Assembly: GCA_900708905.1 (NCBI GenBank)
Contig: CAADRB010000017.1
Location: 124,001-188,000, forward strand
Direction: 5' to 3'
Origin: Hymenolepis diminuta
Taxonomy: Eukaryota; Platyhelminthes; Cestoda; Cyclophyllidea; Hymenolepididae
DNA: 64,000 nucleotides
The translations under genes were made by a program, and so were the position numbers. The notes under the pieces were generated by a model, which was given only the letters and a program-made list of their open reading frames with translations, was not told where the DNA came from and searched no databases. How positions within the stretch are numbered: the first letter of the stretch is position 1; each line of letters starts with the position of its first letter. Positions 12,288-24,103 of the stretch are shown here, piece after piece.

Positions 12288-12560
12288 GGTATATTACTAG
12301 TTAACCAGTAGGCTAATCAGTATCATATCCAAATCGTAAACGAGTGGAGCACTAATATAGACGACGACGAAGGGGAACTTACATTGAAGTATACATATCC
12401 TCTCTCATTACTCTGCATCTGATCCACTGCAGTGAGCAGCCTGGATTGTTTCCGGCTACGTACGTTAGTGCCAATATAACTTCATATTAGCTTCCTATTC
12501 TGTTCTTCTATGTAGAATACCATAACTGAATCTTAGGTTCCATAAGAATTCTGTTGGGAT

Positions 12561-13770
12561 TAAGTTAACAACTAACGGCTGGCAGCTAACAACTAACAAC
12601 AGCAACAACAGTCACTAGTTCGTAGCTGTTTGAGTAAGATCTAACAATAATTGTAGAGCAGAACACCGAGAGTTAATTAGACCAAAGTGTATTCAGGAAA
12701 GTCCCAACGAGGATTGAAGCGAGTAAGAGAGAGAGGGGGGGAGAGGGCTGAGGAATGAAGGAGACGAGAGGGGAGCGTAGGAGCTGGTAACTGACACATG
12801 TGCGTTATGCCCTGCATGGAAAAACAAAGTTTTATATGAGTCACTTGGGTAGGACCGCGTGAGAACATGAGCCCAGATGCACTTTTAAGTGAAACGAGGC
12901 TGTTATAGAAAGGAGGATCGGTAGGCGCGTTTAGACATAGGGATATAAAAGACGTCACTGAGGCTTCATGGACGAAAAACCGAGGTATTGTCATAAAGAA
13001 TGCAGATGAAAGTTAATTCTGGAAATACATAGCGAGTCATCCTTCAAATTGCGCTAGTTACCAACTCAATTCGACGACACCACAATAAAAACAGACCAAA
13101 CTCCCATTTCAAAGCAAGACGAAAGATTTTGTATGATAGGTCGATTTATATCAGGCGTCATTTACAAGTGTAATGTAAATAAATCTGTTTGAATTAAGGT
13201 GAATTAAAAGGTGGAAAATAAAGGAACTCCCATATAAGAATTACTCGTGGGGTGACATTATTACTCTCTATGCATTTCCAGAATTACCTTTCATTCGCAT
13301 TCTCCACGACAATACCTCGATTTTTCGCCCACGAAGTTGTAGTGACCTCATTTATGTTCCTATGACATATAACCCCTATCTGTCCATCAATTTCCTCCCT
13401 TTTCTATTACCGCCTCGCTTCATATAGAAAGCACATCTGCGCGCATGCTCCCGTGCAGCCTTACCCAAGTGACCCATATAAAGCTATCTTTGTTTTCCAC
13501 ATAAGAACAACGCACGCTTGTCAGTTGTTCTGAGTAGGCTCCCACGCTTCCTCTTCATTTCCTCTCTTCCCTAGCACGCTCCCCTCTCTACCTCTCTGTA
13601 CCTCTCTCTCTGACACTTGAATCAATACTCGTTGTGGCTTCCTTGAATACATTTTTGGTCTACTCAACTCTTGGTGTTCTGTTTTACAACCGTTGTTAGC
13701 TCTTACTCAAATGGTGACTGTTATTGCTGTCGTTACTTTGTTAGCTGCAAGCCGTTAGTTGTTATCTAAC
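12561..13770. mobile_element. Fold-back element with roughly 0.5 kb inverted arms
   Basis: The left arm (about 12561-13040) and right arm (about 13260-13770) are inverted copies of each other. Outer ends read TTAACAACTAACGGCT and, complemented, GATAACAACTAACGGCTT. Inner ends share AATTCTGGAAATRCATAG. Each arm has a GA/CT-rich middle. The 220-bp spacer is an R3 copy. I see no transposase. The arms have diverged from each other more than the right arm has from the copy at 21110. It is either a fold-back DNA element or a head-to-head insertion of one repeat. Confidence 0.7.
13075..13258 (+). repeat. R3 dispersed repeat, copy 1 (fold-back spacer)
   Basis: Shares CACCACAATA..AAAAC, GATAGGTCGATTTATAT, TAAATAAATCTGTTTGAAT, GGTGGAAAATAAAG and ATAAGAATTA with 14458-14745 and 22320-22600, in the same order and orientation. 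It codes for nothing recognisable. Confidence 0.65.
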
Positions 13771-14457
13771 TCCCATAGAACACTATATTTGAAAAGTACG
13801 TTGCGATTGCAAAGAAGATAACGAAAATTCGGATTGATTTCAATTATTTTGGTACAACTGCAAAATAGTTTTCTTTAACAGGTGAAATAACAAAAAATGA
13901 ATCGATTGTTTTTAGAATAAAATTTGTAGGGTTAATTAGTGTATTTTCCCACTATTATTTAGGGGGAGTCTCTAAGATTATGGAACATTTCCTGACTGAT
14001 TTACTTTGGTGAACAATCTATTAATTTGTAATTCCAAGTTCATTTTTTGTTCCAATCTTTGATAACTGACATACGGACTTGATTTAGCTAATTTTACTTC
14101 GATTACTACGATTATCGAGCTAAGTAAACAAATTTAAAGTCTTATTCTCCTCATACATTTGATTTAACAAGACGTTTAAAGCCACTTCCTACAAGTCCCC
14201 ACCCCTTGAATAGGAATCGCAGAATAAATAAAATCAAACCTTATTTCAGTATTTGTTTGCGCACACCAAATTTATATCGTTTGGTGTTTTTCTAGCTCTT
14301 TTTTTCCGAAATTTGAAATAACTTCGAAATCATATTTATTCTTTTTCAGGGTTTTCAAGGGAATAAACCCAATTGAAAATCAAATCCTCAGGCCTTGGAA
14401 ATTAATTCCTTAGAGACTTTAAGAAATGATTTACAAATTAAATAATATAAGCTGTTT
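13771..14457. other. Intergenic, nothing recognised
   Basis: AT-rich sequence between the fold-back element and an R3 copy, without supported features. Confidence 0.45.
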
Positions 14458-14745
14458 CGATCTGCTCTTCTCTGTAGGATACTGTAATCGACTCTTGGAT
14501 TCCCCAAGCAAACGCATTAGCTAAAAGTCTAATCCCACAGCACCACAATACAAAACGACTCAAACCGCCGTATCAAAATAAGACCCACGTCTAAATATCG
14601 ATAGGCCGACATATATTATGCGAGATTTAAAACGTAAATAGATTTGTTCGAATAAAAGGGAATTAAAAGAAGCAGGAATTGAAAGGTGGAAAATAAAGAA
14701 CTTTCCGTATAAGAATTATTTTTGGGAGAATGCTATTTCCTGATA
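14458..14745 (+). repeat. R3 dispersed repeat, copy 2 (uninterrupted)
   Basis: The copy runs from CTGCTCTTCTCTGTAGGATAC to about GAATTATTTTTGGGAGAAT. It preserves the site GGATACTGTAATCGACTCTTGG, which in the copy at 22 kb is split by a solo LTR, so it serves as the empty-site reference. Confidence 0.7.
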
Positions 14746-17630
14746 TGCAGCAAAACCTACGATCTTTTATTGAAAAAGATTATTCTTTAAATTAATAAAT
14801 TCTGTTTCCATGCAACCAAACCACCACATACGAAGAAGTCTATTTGGGTAAAGTTATTGATTGGCACCACCAAAAAGCTGTTTTTAATTCATCAGGAGTA
14901 GGTGTTGTCGAAATCAGAGCTTCAGTCTATTTCATCGGATTGTCCATTTTCATTTACGTATAATTTATGCCCTTCACAACGAACCATAAAACATTTTCGA
15001 AGAATGTTCATGGAAAATTTTTATAATCTAATTAGCTACCTAAATAGTCATAAATAACAGAACTCGATAATCACGCATAAACACCTTAATAGCAGGCTTT
15101 ACTCCAAAATTAGGCAAGGAAACAACCCTACAATTTGGTAAATTTTAACAAACATGAAAATTTTATAAATTATTAACGATAAATTACTAATTTAATCTTT
15201 CTTAGATAAAAGGTGTTCATTTTATCCAATAATAATAATCAGATTTTTGGAGAGAGAGCATAGATGAACTTCAAAAATGTTTTTCATAAGTAATCTAGAC
15301 ATTATTCTTTAAATGTATTACAAATAATTGGAAATTATAGTGATTTTCCAACATTAATTTAAGTAGTTTCAGTAGTTTCAAACGCCACTTATATGTATGG
15401 GAAATAACTGAACAAATAATTAAAATAGCCATTAAGTGGTTAATTTTCTACATTTAGAGGATTAGAAAGCAAGTTTCTTAAGCCGTTGCCAATCTCAACT
15501 TAAAGAATTTCATTACCACAGTACTGAAAGGAGACAGAGATGGTGGCAGATCATTTATATTAGGAAGAGGAGAAGAGAGTAACCTTTCAACGATAAATGG
15601 TAAAATAATATTTTGGCGAAGCAGCGAAGTGAAGCTCAATGCCGAATAGTTAGATAATAGGGGAAGAGGGGAAAGTGTGGAATCGGTGACAGTTTAATAG
15701 GCTACAGATGAGTCTTTCAGAAAACGGAGGTGAGATCAGATTTAAATCGATATTTACCCATTTTATCATTACTACTGATTCAAACTAGTTCAAACCCTTA
15801 ATTTCTTGTTATAAAAGCCTAAAAATGAAAACGACTTTATTATTCTTTAAATTATACAGAATTGTCCAAAGTTCAATCACTTCTCATCAACAGTAGAGTT
15901 GTTGCCAAGTTTAGAGGGTCAAAGTACTCTTCCGATGTTTCTAGTTTTCTTTTTTTTTCCGATTTTATAACTTGGACAGCAAATGGACCTGAAAAAAACA
16001 TCACTGATTTTCTGAAACCAGGATCCTAATAGCGAAGCGAAGGAAAAATTCAAAGTCGTTTCGATGAAATCTTCACCTTTTTTGGTCAGACAAAATTTTT
16101 ATTGCATCAGAATAAAACCAATGGATCAGTGTTATAATGATAGCTCAATATCAAATTGCTATTATTGGAGTTGGCTCTTCTCACAGAATAGCACTAGATT
16201 GGTCAAATATATATGACCTAAGTGTTTCATAAGCGATTACTAAAAGTCATGTAGGAACTGGTAACACTTCATTTACTTTATCGATTGCGTATATACCACC
16301 ATAGTCATTTCTAACCTTAAACACCACTTACTGTCCAATAAAAGAAATGGGGATTTCTTTTATGTGGATTATGTGGACGATGGAACTATGTTATAAGCCG
16401 TTAGTGAGATGCTGAATAAAACGGTTAATCTGTTATAATCTGATTTAAGAGAACTAAGTCTCTAACGAGTTTCAGACGTCCAATATGCTTCCGTAGTGCT
16501 AACCTGAAACCTCTTTTAATTACAATCAAAATATCTCTAGCGGTTCCTGATTTCAAAGGGTAAATATTGTTTTCTCTCCATTTTGTTATGTAGCAAAGAC
16601 CTCCATGAGCTAGAAGGGTGATAGCCTAGACAGACTCTGTAACCTATCTCTCTTATCAGTGGATCATTCCCTTTACTATAATTTGACAATTAAATCCCTA
16701 ACTTAAAGCTGCATTATCTGGGCTGAATTAATCCAATATCCCTAATTTTCATTTTGACGTGGAGGTAGGATCTACTGTTTGTTTGGTCTATCAAATATGC
16801 TTCGTATGGCTCAATTAATGGAATTTGTCTAACGTGGAAATGTCTTATTGCTTTAGACTGCTTAAATTATGATCAGACCTCTTATCAGTGCAAATACATT
16901 TGTGGAGATAGTTTTAAGTGCCATAACAGAACATCTCAGAATCCAAATATGAATGATTAAAAGTGGTCTTGGAAGGCATCCAAGAGTAAAAACTCAGTAC
17001 TATTCACTTTTATTGAAGTGTCATGTGCACTTCCGCCCAAATTCATAAACGATATAGCGATACTTTCATAACCAATTGAAATGAAGAATGTATAAATTAA
17101 GATTTAAGTTGAATTTTCCTAATCAAATCAAAATAATATTTGATAATATTAATCAATATTAATAATAATACGATGCGATAGGATAGGATTGATTTCGTCA
17201 ATATTTTTTGCCTTTTAACTATAAATGGTATTTTACAATGATACTGAGTGGCGAAAGATTAAACCACTAAGAATTTGGAGGCTTTTGAAGGAAAAGCCTC
17301 TAATGCCAAAAGATCTGCCATTTTATACAATGTAGTGATAATTAATAACTTCAAACCTTATACAGAATCTTGATTAGAAACCGCCAAAGTGTTATTTATA
17401 CTAATTACGACGATTTTTCAAATTCATAAGCTCTCTTTCATCAGGCCTTCCGTGCCCTGCCCTAAAAAATAGAGCCCCGGGTATGGCATAAATATCTCCT
17501 GTTTATGCGCCCATTAAAACTTTGGCAAATGGATCTACTGATAATAAAACCTCATATTTATACATACCAAATAGACGTATATAATTACTCATATGATTTT
17601 TAACATAGGGTACATAGGGTCTAATAGTTA
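14746..17630. other. Intergenic, no gene recognised
   Basis: 2.9 kb of AT-rich DNA. A purine-rich patch at about 15525-15690 is compositionally like the GA-rich repeats but cannot be aligned with confidence by eye. No exon with family resemblance is visible. Confidence 0.45.
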
Positions 17631-17639
17631 AGCGACATC

Positions 17640-17885
17640 GAGTTGGGGTTTTAGTGGTGGTCAACGTACACGTCTGCCAAGTCAGAGGTCACGAGATCAA
17701 TGCTCATCGGTGCACATCTAGTGGTGTTGGAGACCAACCGCCCTGGTTAATTGTATTCAAAAAGGAAAGATGCTAGAATGAGAGTTTTTTTCATATAATA
17801 GTCCCCAGGATGACCTATCCACTACCCAGGTAAAGTGTCATTAACACTTCTCCTTGTGTGCTTGGGAACTCATCAGAATTTTACT
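17640..17885 (+). repeat. tRNA-headed SINE-like repeat with hammerhead-like tail, copy A
   Basis: The head reads like a tRNA-derived SINE: GTGGTCAACG (A-box/D-arm region), then GTCTGCCAAGTCAGAGGTCAC and GAGATCAATGC (a degenerate B box; the related copy at 30938 has GAGTCCGATGC). A short body with a T7 run follows. The last roughly 85 bp, read on the minus strand, contain a hammerhead-like core. Related copies lie at 20105, 26495, 27835, 28750, 30938 and 60757. Confidence 0.6.
17798..17885 (-). ncRNA. Degenerate type I hammerhead-like ribozyme motif
   Basis: On the minus strand CTGATGAG (17876-17869) is followed by a hairpin whose stem pairs TCC with GGA around CAAGCACACA. A GAA triplet comes next, then a GTGT/ACAC hairpin and a CTGGGTAGTGGAT tail. 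This is the order of a type I hammerhead such as schistosome SM-alpha: core box, stem II, GAA, closed stem III, open stem I. Departures from the consensus: the 10.1-11.1 closing pair is not intact, the base after GAA is G rather than A, and stem I pairs poorly. Cleavage activity is doubtful for this copy. Confidence 0.4.
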
Positions 17886-18677
17886 CTCAATACTTGCCAT
17901 TTTAAACCTGTGTTATTCTAATTTATAGATATTTAATTTATTTATGAAAGGAACAAATGTATAACCAAAAGTAACAAGTTAATGGTGACAACTTCCCTAA
18001 TTCGTGCCAAATCATTAAAAAATAATCTCAAACTCCTACTTCTCCTCTTTTCTTCTAGATTTAAAGCATCCAAAATTTGCTTCAATGTTTTAAAATGGTG
18101 GAATGTTTACCAAACTAACAAAAGAACAATTATTGTTATAATTGAGAACATACAATTTAAAAACTCTACACAAGGTTCATCTCTTATAAGCAAGTTGAAG
18201 CACATGCTTCAGAACTTGAAAGAGTAGATTTATTAATAAAAGTATAAGATCCTCACAAATCCTTGTATTCTATATTTGTAATACATGTGGTATGTTTTCT
18301 ACATTTTGGAAATTGAAAGCCTAATTAAAAGCCCATTCAACCAACACAAGTTGACGTATTAATTGAGTGTCAACCTGAAAATTTATGAGACTAATTATTT
18401 TCAACTTAATAAAAAACGTGATAGCTCCATCCTCACATGTGTCATATGTAAACTATCACCACTACTAGTATCTATATTCAATAAACAAAAGATACCAACA
18501 TTCGTTCTGCCCCTTCTAACGGCTACTATCTTATCGACCTTCATATCTCTCTGGACCAATCAAATCTATCCGATTAATTTACGTTTTCTCGGAGCCAGTC
18601 CAATGTATACCTGGCCACACGTTGTAGGCTTATATATAAACCAAGCTTTCATCTTATCTGAACTTACACGAATTACT

Positions 18678-18944
18678 ATGCCAGTTAGAACGTAGGTTTA
18701 CATTTTCTGACGCATTTATATCGTCCTTTTTAGCCGTGAAGACGTCAGGAAATTCCTGGAGTCATTGGATTATGACAAATCAGGAAAGCTGAGCACAGCT
18801 GAACTGCTTGCTGCTTTCCCGGATGATGTGTCAATGACAGAGTTGAAGGAATTCGTCAGACGTCATGACAAAGATGGTGATGGTGAATTGGATATTGAAG
18901 AGCTCTTAGACTTCTTCACCAAATGTGATAGAAATAAGCAATAA
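18678..18944 (+). CDS. Small two-EF-hand calcium-binding protein (74 aa)
   Basis: This is a Ca2+-binding protein of the 8-kDa class common in flatworms. Coding exons are 18678-18691 (14 nt) and 18734-18944, separated by a 42-nt GTAGGT...TTTTTAG intron; the split ACC codon keeps phase. The product begins MPVRTREDVRKFLESL. Two complete EF loops are visible: DYDKSGKLSTAE (residues about 18-29) and DKDGDGELDIEE (about 50-61), with acidic residues at positions 1, 3 and 12 (5 is Ser in the first, Asp in the second). The ending is FFTKCDRNKQ. There is no signal peptide or membrane segment, so it is probably cytosolic. The tiny first exon is inferred from phase and splice signals; the second exon is certain. 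Neighbouring genes are unrelated. Confidence 0.88.
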
Positions 18945-19063
18945 ATCCACATTTAACACTTTATCATGTTTTTAATGTTAAATTTGTCTTAATTTGTGAA
19001 TTGATGCAAAAAATCGATTATAGTGAATTATAGCATGAGTCATGTAGTAAATTGAAGAAAATC

Positions 19064-19069
19064 AATAAA
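19064..19069 (+). promoter_or_regulatory. Candidate poly(A) signal of the EF-hand gene
   Basis: AATAAA lies 120 bp after the stop codon. Another AATAAA overlaps the stop itself and is less likely to be used. Confidence 0.4.
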
Positions 19070-20100
19070 TAACAGCTGTAAGCTGAAATTAAAATCAAAA
19101 TTTCGACTTCACTTTTTGGCTATATTCAAGCAGGTTCATTAACAATAAGATTTACTTTTGCCATTGAATAAATTCTATAAATTGTATAAATTGTCAATCT
19201 AATCTATATGGGTGGAATATAAAGATAATTACGTTAATAATAATCTACAAATGAAGATATTTTTGGTACGTTTGCAATCAGATATGTTTTTGACATGACT
19301 TTGTCGGCTGAAATCATATAGTTGACGTAAATGCCATCTCAATTGTTTAATTTTACCAAGTTTATGTTAAATGTTCAGCAAGCGTTGTTTAAAAGATGAA
19401 AAAAGTGGTACCACAATTGTTCTTTAATAAATAAAGGCTTTAAATTTGGAGAGAAATCTAAGTCACCGAAAAATAAGCGCCAGAACGATAAAATTTAAAG
19501 GTACTAGTTGATGGGAAAGGTATTATGGAAAAGATAATAGGAAGTTGAAAGTGTTACACCTTTTAGCAAATGTGATAAAGTTATATTTTTATCAGAATCT
19601 TCGAACTTAATGTATCTAGTCACTCGCAAATTGTGAAAAAGTTTTTTCTCTAGTTTTATCGGACTGTGTTATCTGTTTCCTATTTTAAATAAGTAAAAGT
19701 GTTTGGCTGTCTGCGATCTTTCAGTGTCAGCCAACAAGGTAAATTCTCTTTTAGACATAACAACATGAGTTTAATTAATTTCCTCCTGTCATCAAGTGCG
19801 TCTTGTTTATCCGTCTAGTCAGTCGCACCTGACACAATATAACAGGATGTGATCAAACTTAGACATACTCTCTCCGGGTTCTTCTGGGGGTATTGTACGT
19901 TGTTCCCAAAACGTAACTGCCCACTTCCCGATAATGAATCATTCTGCTTTAGTTGTGGGACGTTACTTGCTTAAGTACATTAGTGGATTTGCAAGGGTAT
20001 ATGTGATTAGTGGCCGGTTATCAGTAAACCACTCGCCTTTTACCGCCCTTTTCGAATTTTTGGTTTGTTGTTTTTGATAAGGTACGAACTTTAAGTTATT
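19070..20100. other. Intergenic, nothing recognised
   Basis: AT-rich DNA between the EF-hand gene and a SINE-like repeat. No ORF or repeat that I can support. Confidence 0.45.
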
Positions 20101-20104
20101 TTAA

Positions 20105-20275
20105 TTACTGCTAACTTCTCTCCAAGCTAAAATTTTTCAAGCCCAATTGGAGAAGTGTTTAAAACACTTGGTTAGTGGAAAGATATCCTGGAGCCTCTCT
20201 TACAAAAAACTCACATTTAACCACCTCTTTTGTTGACCAGAATTAACCAGAGTGGTTGGTCACCCACATTCCATT
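20105..20275 (-). repeat. SINE-like repeat, copy E (head truncated)
   Basis: On the plus strand CAAGCCCAATTGGAGAAGTG is followed by a GTGTT/AACAC hairpin, TTAGTGGA and ATCCTGG, parallel to the hammerhead-like strand of copy A. The body ends TTAACCAGAGTGGTTGGTC, matching AACCAGGGCGGTTGGTC in copy A. The CTGATGAG box and most of the tRNA-like head are missing. Confidence 0.5.
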
Positions 20276-20279
20276 TTAA

Positions 20280-21105
20280 TGTTAAGAGTATCTTTTACTA
20301 CCTTTACTAGTGTGTTACTGGGAAGCAAAATCAGATAGATGCCCCACATCGAACATCAGATTTCAAGCATTCAACATAATCTTTTTCCGAATACTATTAC
20401 TGAAATGATAAAAGAAACTGACAAAAGTTAGATATAGGCCGAACAACCCAATGACTTATTGATGAACACTGTAAATATGCTAAGTAGATATCATATTTTA
20501 GCATAGCTAATTTGGTATTAGGATAGGCTTAGCAAATTGACATCAAGTGCACATTGAAAATAGCCCACATTTCAAAATCGAAGTCGAAAAATCTGATATT
20601 TTCCGTTGACAGCGTTCTAAGAACTTTCAAATACACATGTAACTGAGAAATTTATTAACTCCATTTATTTAGGTACATGCAATTACAACATGAACATTTA
20701 CGAGAGCTCAATTTGAATTATTGTGGATGTTCTCAAAGGCACATGGAAAAAATTTAAGCGATTTTCAACCCTAATTGTTTGTGCGTATTCAGAGTATCAC
20801 GTTCACTCAATACAAGGTTCTCCATTTTTATTTATGTGGATTTTGCGCATAGAAACAGTGAATGAAGCGGATTTTGTAAATAATATTTGATCTGAAGTGA
20901 TCCAGGACTAGATACTTAAATGATCAAGGCATCTATATGAACAAATAAGTTCAAAAAAGGCCATTAGAATAAATAATAACGAGCAGTGAATTCTAATTAG
21001 GATAATTCGCCAGGTAATTTCTATAACAGTAAAGTAGTAAGACAGAACACCAAAGAATTTACCAAAACTTGAAAATTCGTGTTCAACCAAGGTTGTATAC
21101 GTAGC
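20280..21105. other. Intergenic, nothing recognised
   Basis: AT-rich sequence with no supported gene or repeat. Confidence 0.4.
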
Positions 21106-21109
21106 TGGT

Positions 21110-21435
21110 GTTAAGATAACAACTAACGGCTTGCAGCTAACAAAGTAACGACAGCAATAACAGTCACCATTTGAGTAAGAGCTAACAACGGTTGTAAAGC
21201 AGAACACCAAGAGTTGAGTAGACCAAAAATGTATTCAAGGAAGCCACAACGAGTATTGATTCAAGTGTCAGAGAGAGAGGTACAGAGAGGTAGAGAGGGG
21301 AGCGTGCTAGGGAAGAGAGGAAATGAAGAGGAAGCGTGGGAGCCTACTCAGAACAACTAGCAAACGAAAAATCGAGGTATTGTCGTGGAGAATGCGAATG
21401 AAAGGTAATTCTGGAAGTACATAGCGAGTTATCCT
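21110..21435 (+). repeat. Single arm of the fold-back family, internally deleted
   Basis: Nearly identical to the reverse complement of the right arm at 13260-13770 (GATAACAACTAACGGCTTG, GTGTCAGAGAGAGAGG, GAGGAAGCGTGGGAGCC). It lacks about 190 bp, corresponding to roughly 13328-13516. No inverted partner is adjacent. Confidence 0.75.
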
Positions 21436-22004
21436 TCAACACCTTACTGTGCTTATTAACTTTATGATGATTTAGAATCTTAATACAACTCTACCACTAA
21501 TATACCTTTGCTGAAATCTAATATCTCAGATCTTCACTGAGATAATACTGTGGATACAGTTGCATATGCCCATTAGACTAAGTTGGTAGAAAGTAGAAGT
21601 CTTAAGACTCAGCATGTTGCCTTATTAATAAAATGTTATTGCTTAAATAAATAAAGCCCATCAGAACGCTGGTGGGCTTCTGATTTAATAACAGATGGCT
21701 TGTGCGTTTTTATAGCCCAAATTTGACAGTTTTCATTAGCATTGGCAAAATATTTGCTTACTATGGAGGTTTCAGTGGTAACCATGGCATCCTGAATTTG
21801 TGGGTAAATATTCATGGAAATGGGAATGAAAAAGCTGCATTCTCAGCTAGAATGCAGGGGGAGGTCTGTAATAAAATTGTGTAGACCAAGGCCATATCGG
21901 TTGAATAGATGAAATAAGTCAAGTTGTTCATGCGCTAGATCACTACGAAGGTGACGGGGAATAAAACTAATTTACGGATAAGTAAATTAAGTTTTTGTTA
22001 CAAT

Positions 22005-22600
22005 CTGCTCTTCTCTGTTGGATACTGTTAGAGGAAATGATAATTATTTTCCCCCCTCCCAGCATTTCTTCTATGAATAAAAATGTAATTTCTTTCTTTA
22101 GTTCCCCACTGATAAAAGACACTTGATAATTATTTTTATTTGTTTAAGCCGATACTGACTGGGAGTGAGTTTCGTGAATACACTCGTATTGACTATAACG
22201 TGTCTTGTGATCAGCCGTGGGTTATTGACTTCTGTGTTGCAATATTACTGAGTTTTCTAGATTGTTAGATTTGCGAGATTACTACCAGAACTCCTAGTTG
22301 GTCACGTTATAGCAGATACCGTAACCGACTCTTAGATTCCCTAAGACACTAGCTACAAATACGACTGGACAGCACGACAATACAAAACGAATCAAACAAC
22401 TATATCAAAATATGACGCACGTTTGCCTATCGATAGGTCGATTTATATTGTCTGCCATTTATAACCGTAATATAAATAAATTTGTTCAAATAAAAGGGAA
22501 TTAAAAGAAGCAGGAATTAAATGACGGAAAATAAAGAACCTTACATACAAGGATTATTTTGGGAAAATATTATTTTCTTATATGTAACAGTTTTTATACG
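22005..22600 (+). repeat. R3 dispersed repeat, copy 3, split by a solo LTR
   Basis: The left part CTGCTCTTCTCTGTTGGATAC (22005-22025) and right part GATACCGTAACCGACTCTTAG onward (22315-22600) together match copy 2 at 14458-14745. The LTR between them explains the interruption. The ORF at 22521-22757 lies partly in this repeat and has no family resemblance. Confidence 0.75.
22026..22314 (+). repeat. Solo LTR, TGTTAG family, nested in R3
   Basis: 289 bp, TGTTAGAGGAAATG to CGTTATAGCA, flanked by exact GATAC duplications at 22021-22025 and 22315-22319. No retroviral-type internal region remains. Confidence 0.9.
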
Positions 22601-24103
22601 AAGCACGTCTTTGTTTGACATCAGTCGTATCTCGTCATGGATGCCTCGGTGGGATAATTGGCATCTTCTTAGTATCTATGGACAAACACGCACACGCATT
22701 GATGAATCGGCTGTGGATGCTGTAATCGTGATCTTGTCGCTAGTTATGCACTTCTGATTGCCAAGTGTTGATTAAAATCTGCTGACAATGGCAGGTCATT
22801 AGAAATGCATATTAACAGGGAAATAAGTAATTTTAAGATTTTTTACTCGAAAATTGAGGTCGGTCGAATGTTTTTTGAAGGGCTGCTTATAATGCACTGA
22901 TATGTAATCCCATCCGAGGTGTCTGATAAGTGTGCTTACTTATATGTGTACTAATTCAGTTCTCCCACTCCCTGCTTCTCATACAAGTTAAAGGTGATTT
23001 TGTTTTTCATGGGTGTTACGGTGTCATCTCATATTCATTGTCTTGTTAAAAAGTTTTGTTCAGAATGAAAAACTAATTACACTTGATTACGATGTTTTCT
23101 AACTGTCGCATTCAGATTCCACTTTAGAGGTGATATGAATGCTTTCAACCGTCCCTTAGGCAGATTGTAGCGGCTATAATTGTACCCATTAATTACTTAG
23201 CCAGAAGTGGCATTTGAATAAGCACAGTACTCCAGAATAGAATACCGAAAATAAATAACCGCAAGAGCGTAATGGGTGACGAAATAACAAAAGAATGTAC
23301 GTATGAACTATATATGTATGAATTATGAAGACAATAAACTGACAAATGTGATTAGGACCTAATAAATTGCAAAACTTAGGAATAAAGCACATTAGATGAT
23401 GTCCAAAATTTAACTCTGGACAAAATGCATCTTAGCAATTGTTTGTTTTTAATCGATTATGAAGTTAAATATTGGTAAACGATAATAGCTTTTCTGTCAA
23501 ACATACCAACGGTTGCTTTCTTATCCTGACCTTTATTTTTAAAATAAATAAACATAATTCTCCTGTTTGTTCACATAAATTGCGTAATATATACAAATAT
23601 TTATGCATACGCAAAGTATTTTAAAGTATTTTATTCTAAAATTAGCTGCTAGTGTACTGCATATTGCTGTATTTCCATGAGTATGGAAATCATTAAATTT
23701 TGCACAAGCACTTGACCAATGGAAGAAAGATTAATTTTATAACTTCTCAGCTTTTCACTTAAAGTAAGCAACACCCTTATTGGAATGCTGAAATCTTACT
23801 CCCTTATTGCATTTTACTGTTCACAGTTGCAAAAATACTCTAATTATATTAACCGGGAGAAAATTCAATAGCACTCTTCATAAACTTCATCGCTAATTTG
23901 TCGATAATATGTTGTATTTCATTGAAATACAAAATAAAATGCTTATTTGACAAATTCTTTATCATACAAAATATTGTTTTACTTAGTTAATTATATTTGC
24001 GAAGCTTAAACACTTTTGATTTGCTCGTTTTTGCGTGTGATTGATTTTTATTTCAACGTGCAAAATGATTATTTAATCCTGTTCGATATAAATTCCTTCA
24101 ACC
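22601..24103. other. Upstream region of the site-2 protease gene
   Basis: Intergenic AT-rich DNA. I see no convincing core promoter element or upstream exon for the gene that follows. Confidence 0.4.

Noticed and set aside
12677..12994. 105-codon minus-strand ORF
   Set aside because: It lies wholly inside an arm of the fold-back repeat and is not kept open in the related arms.
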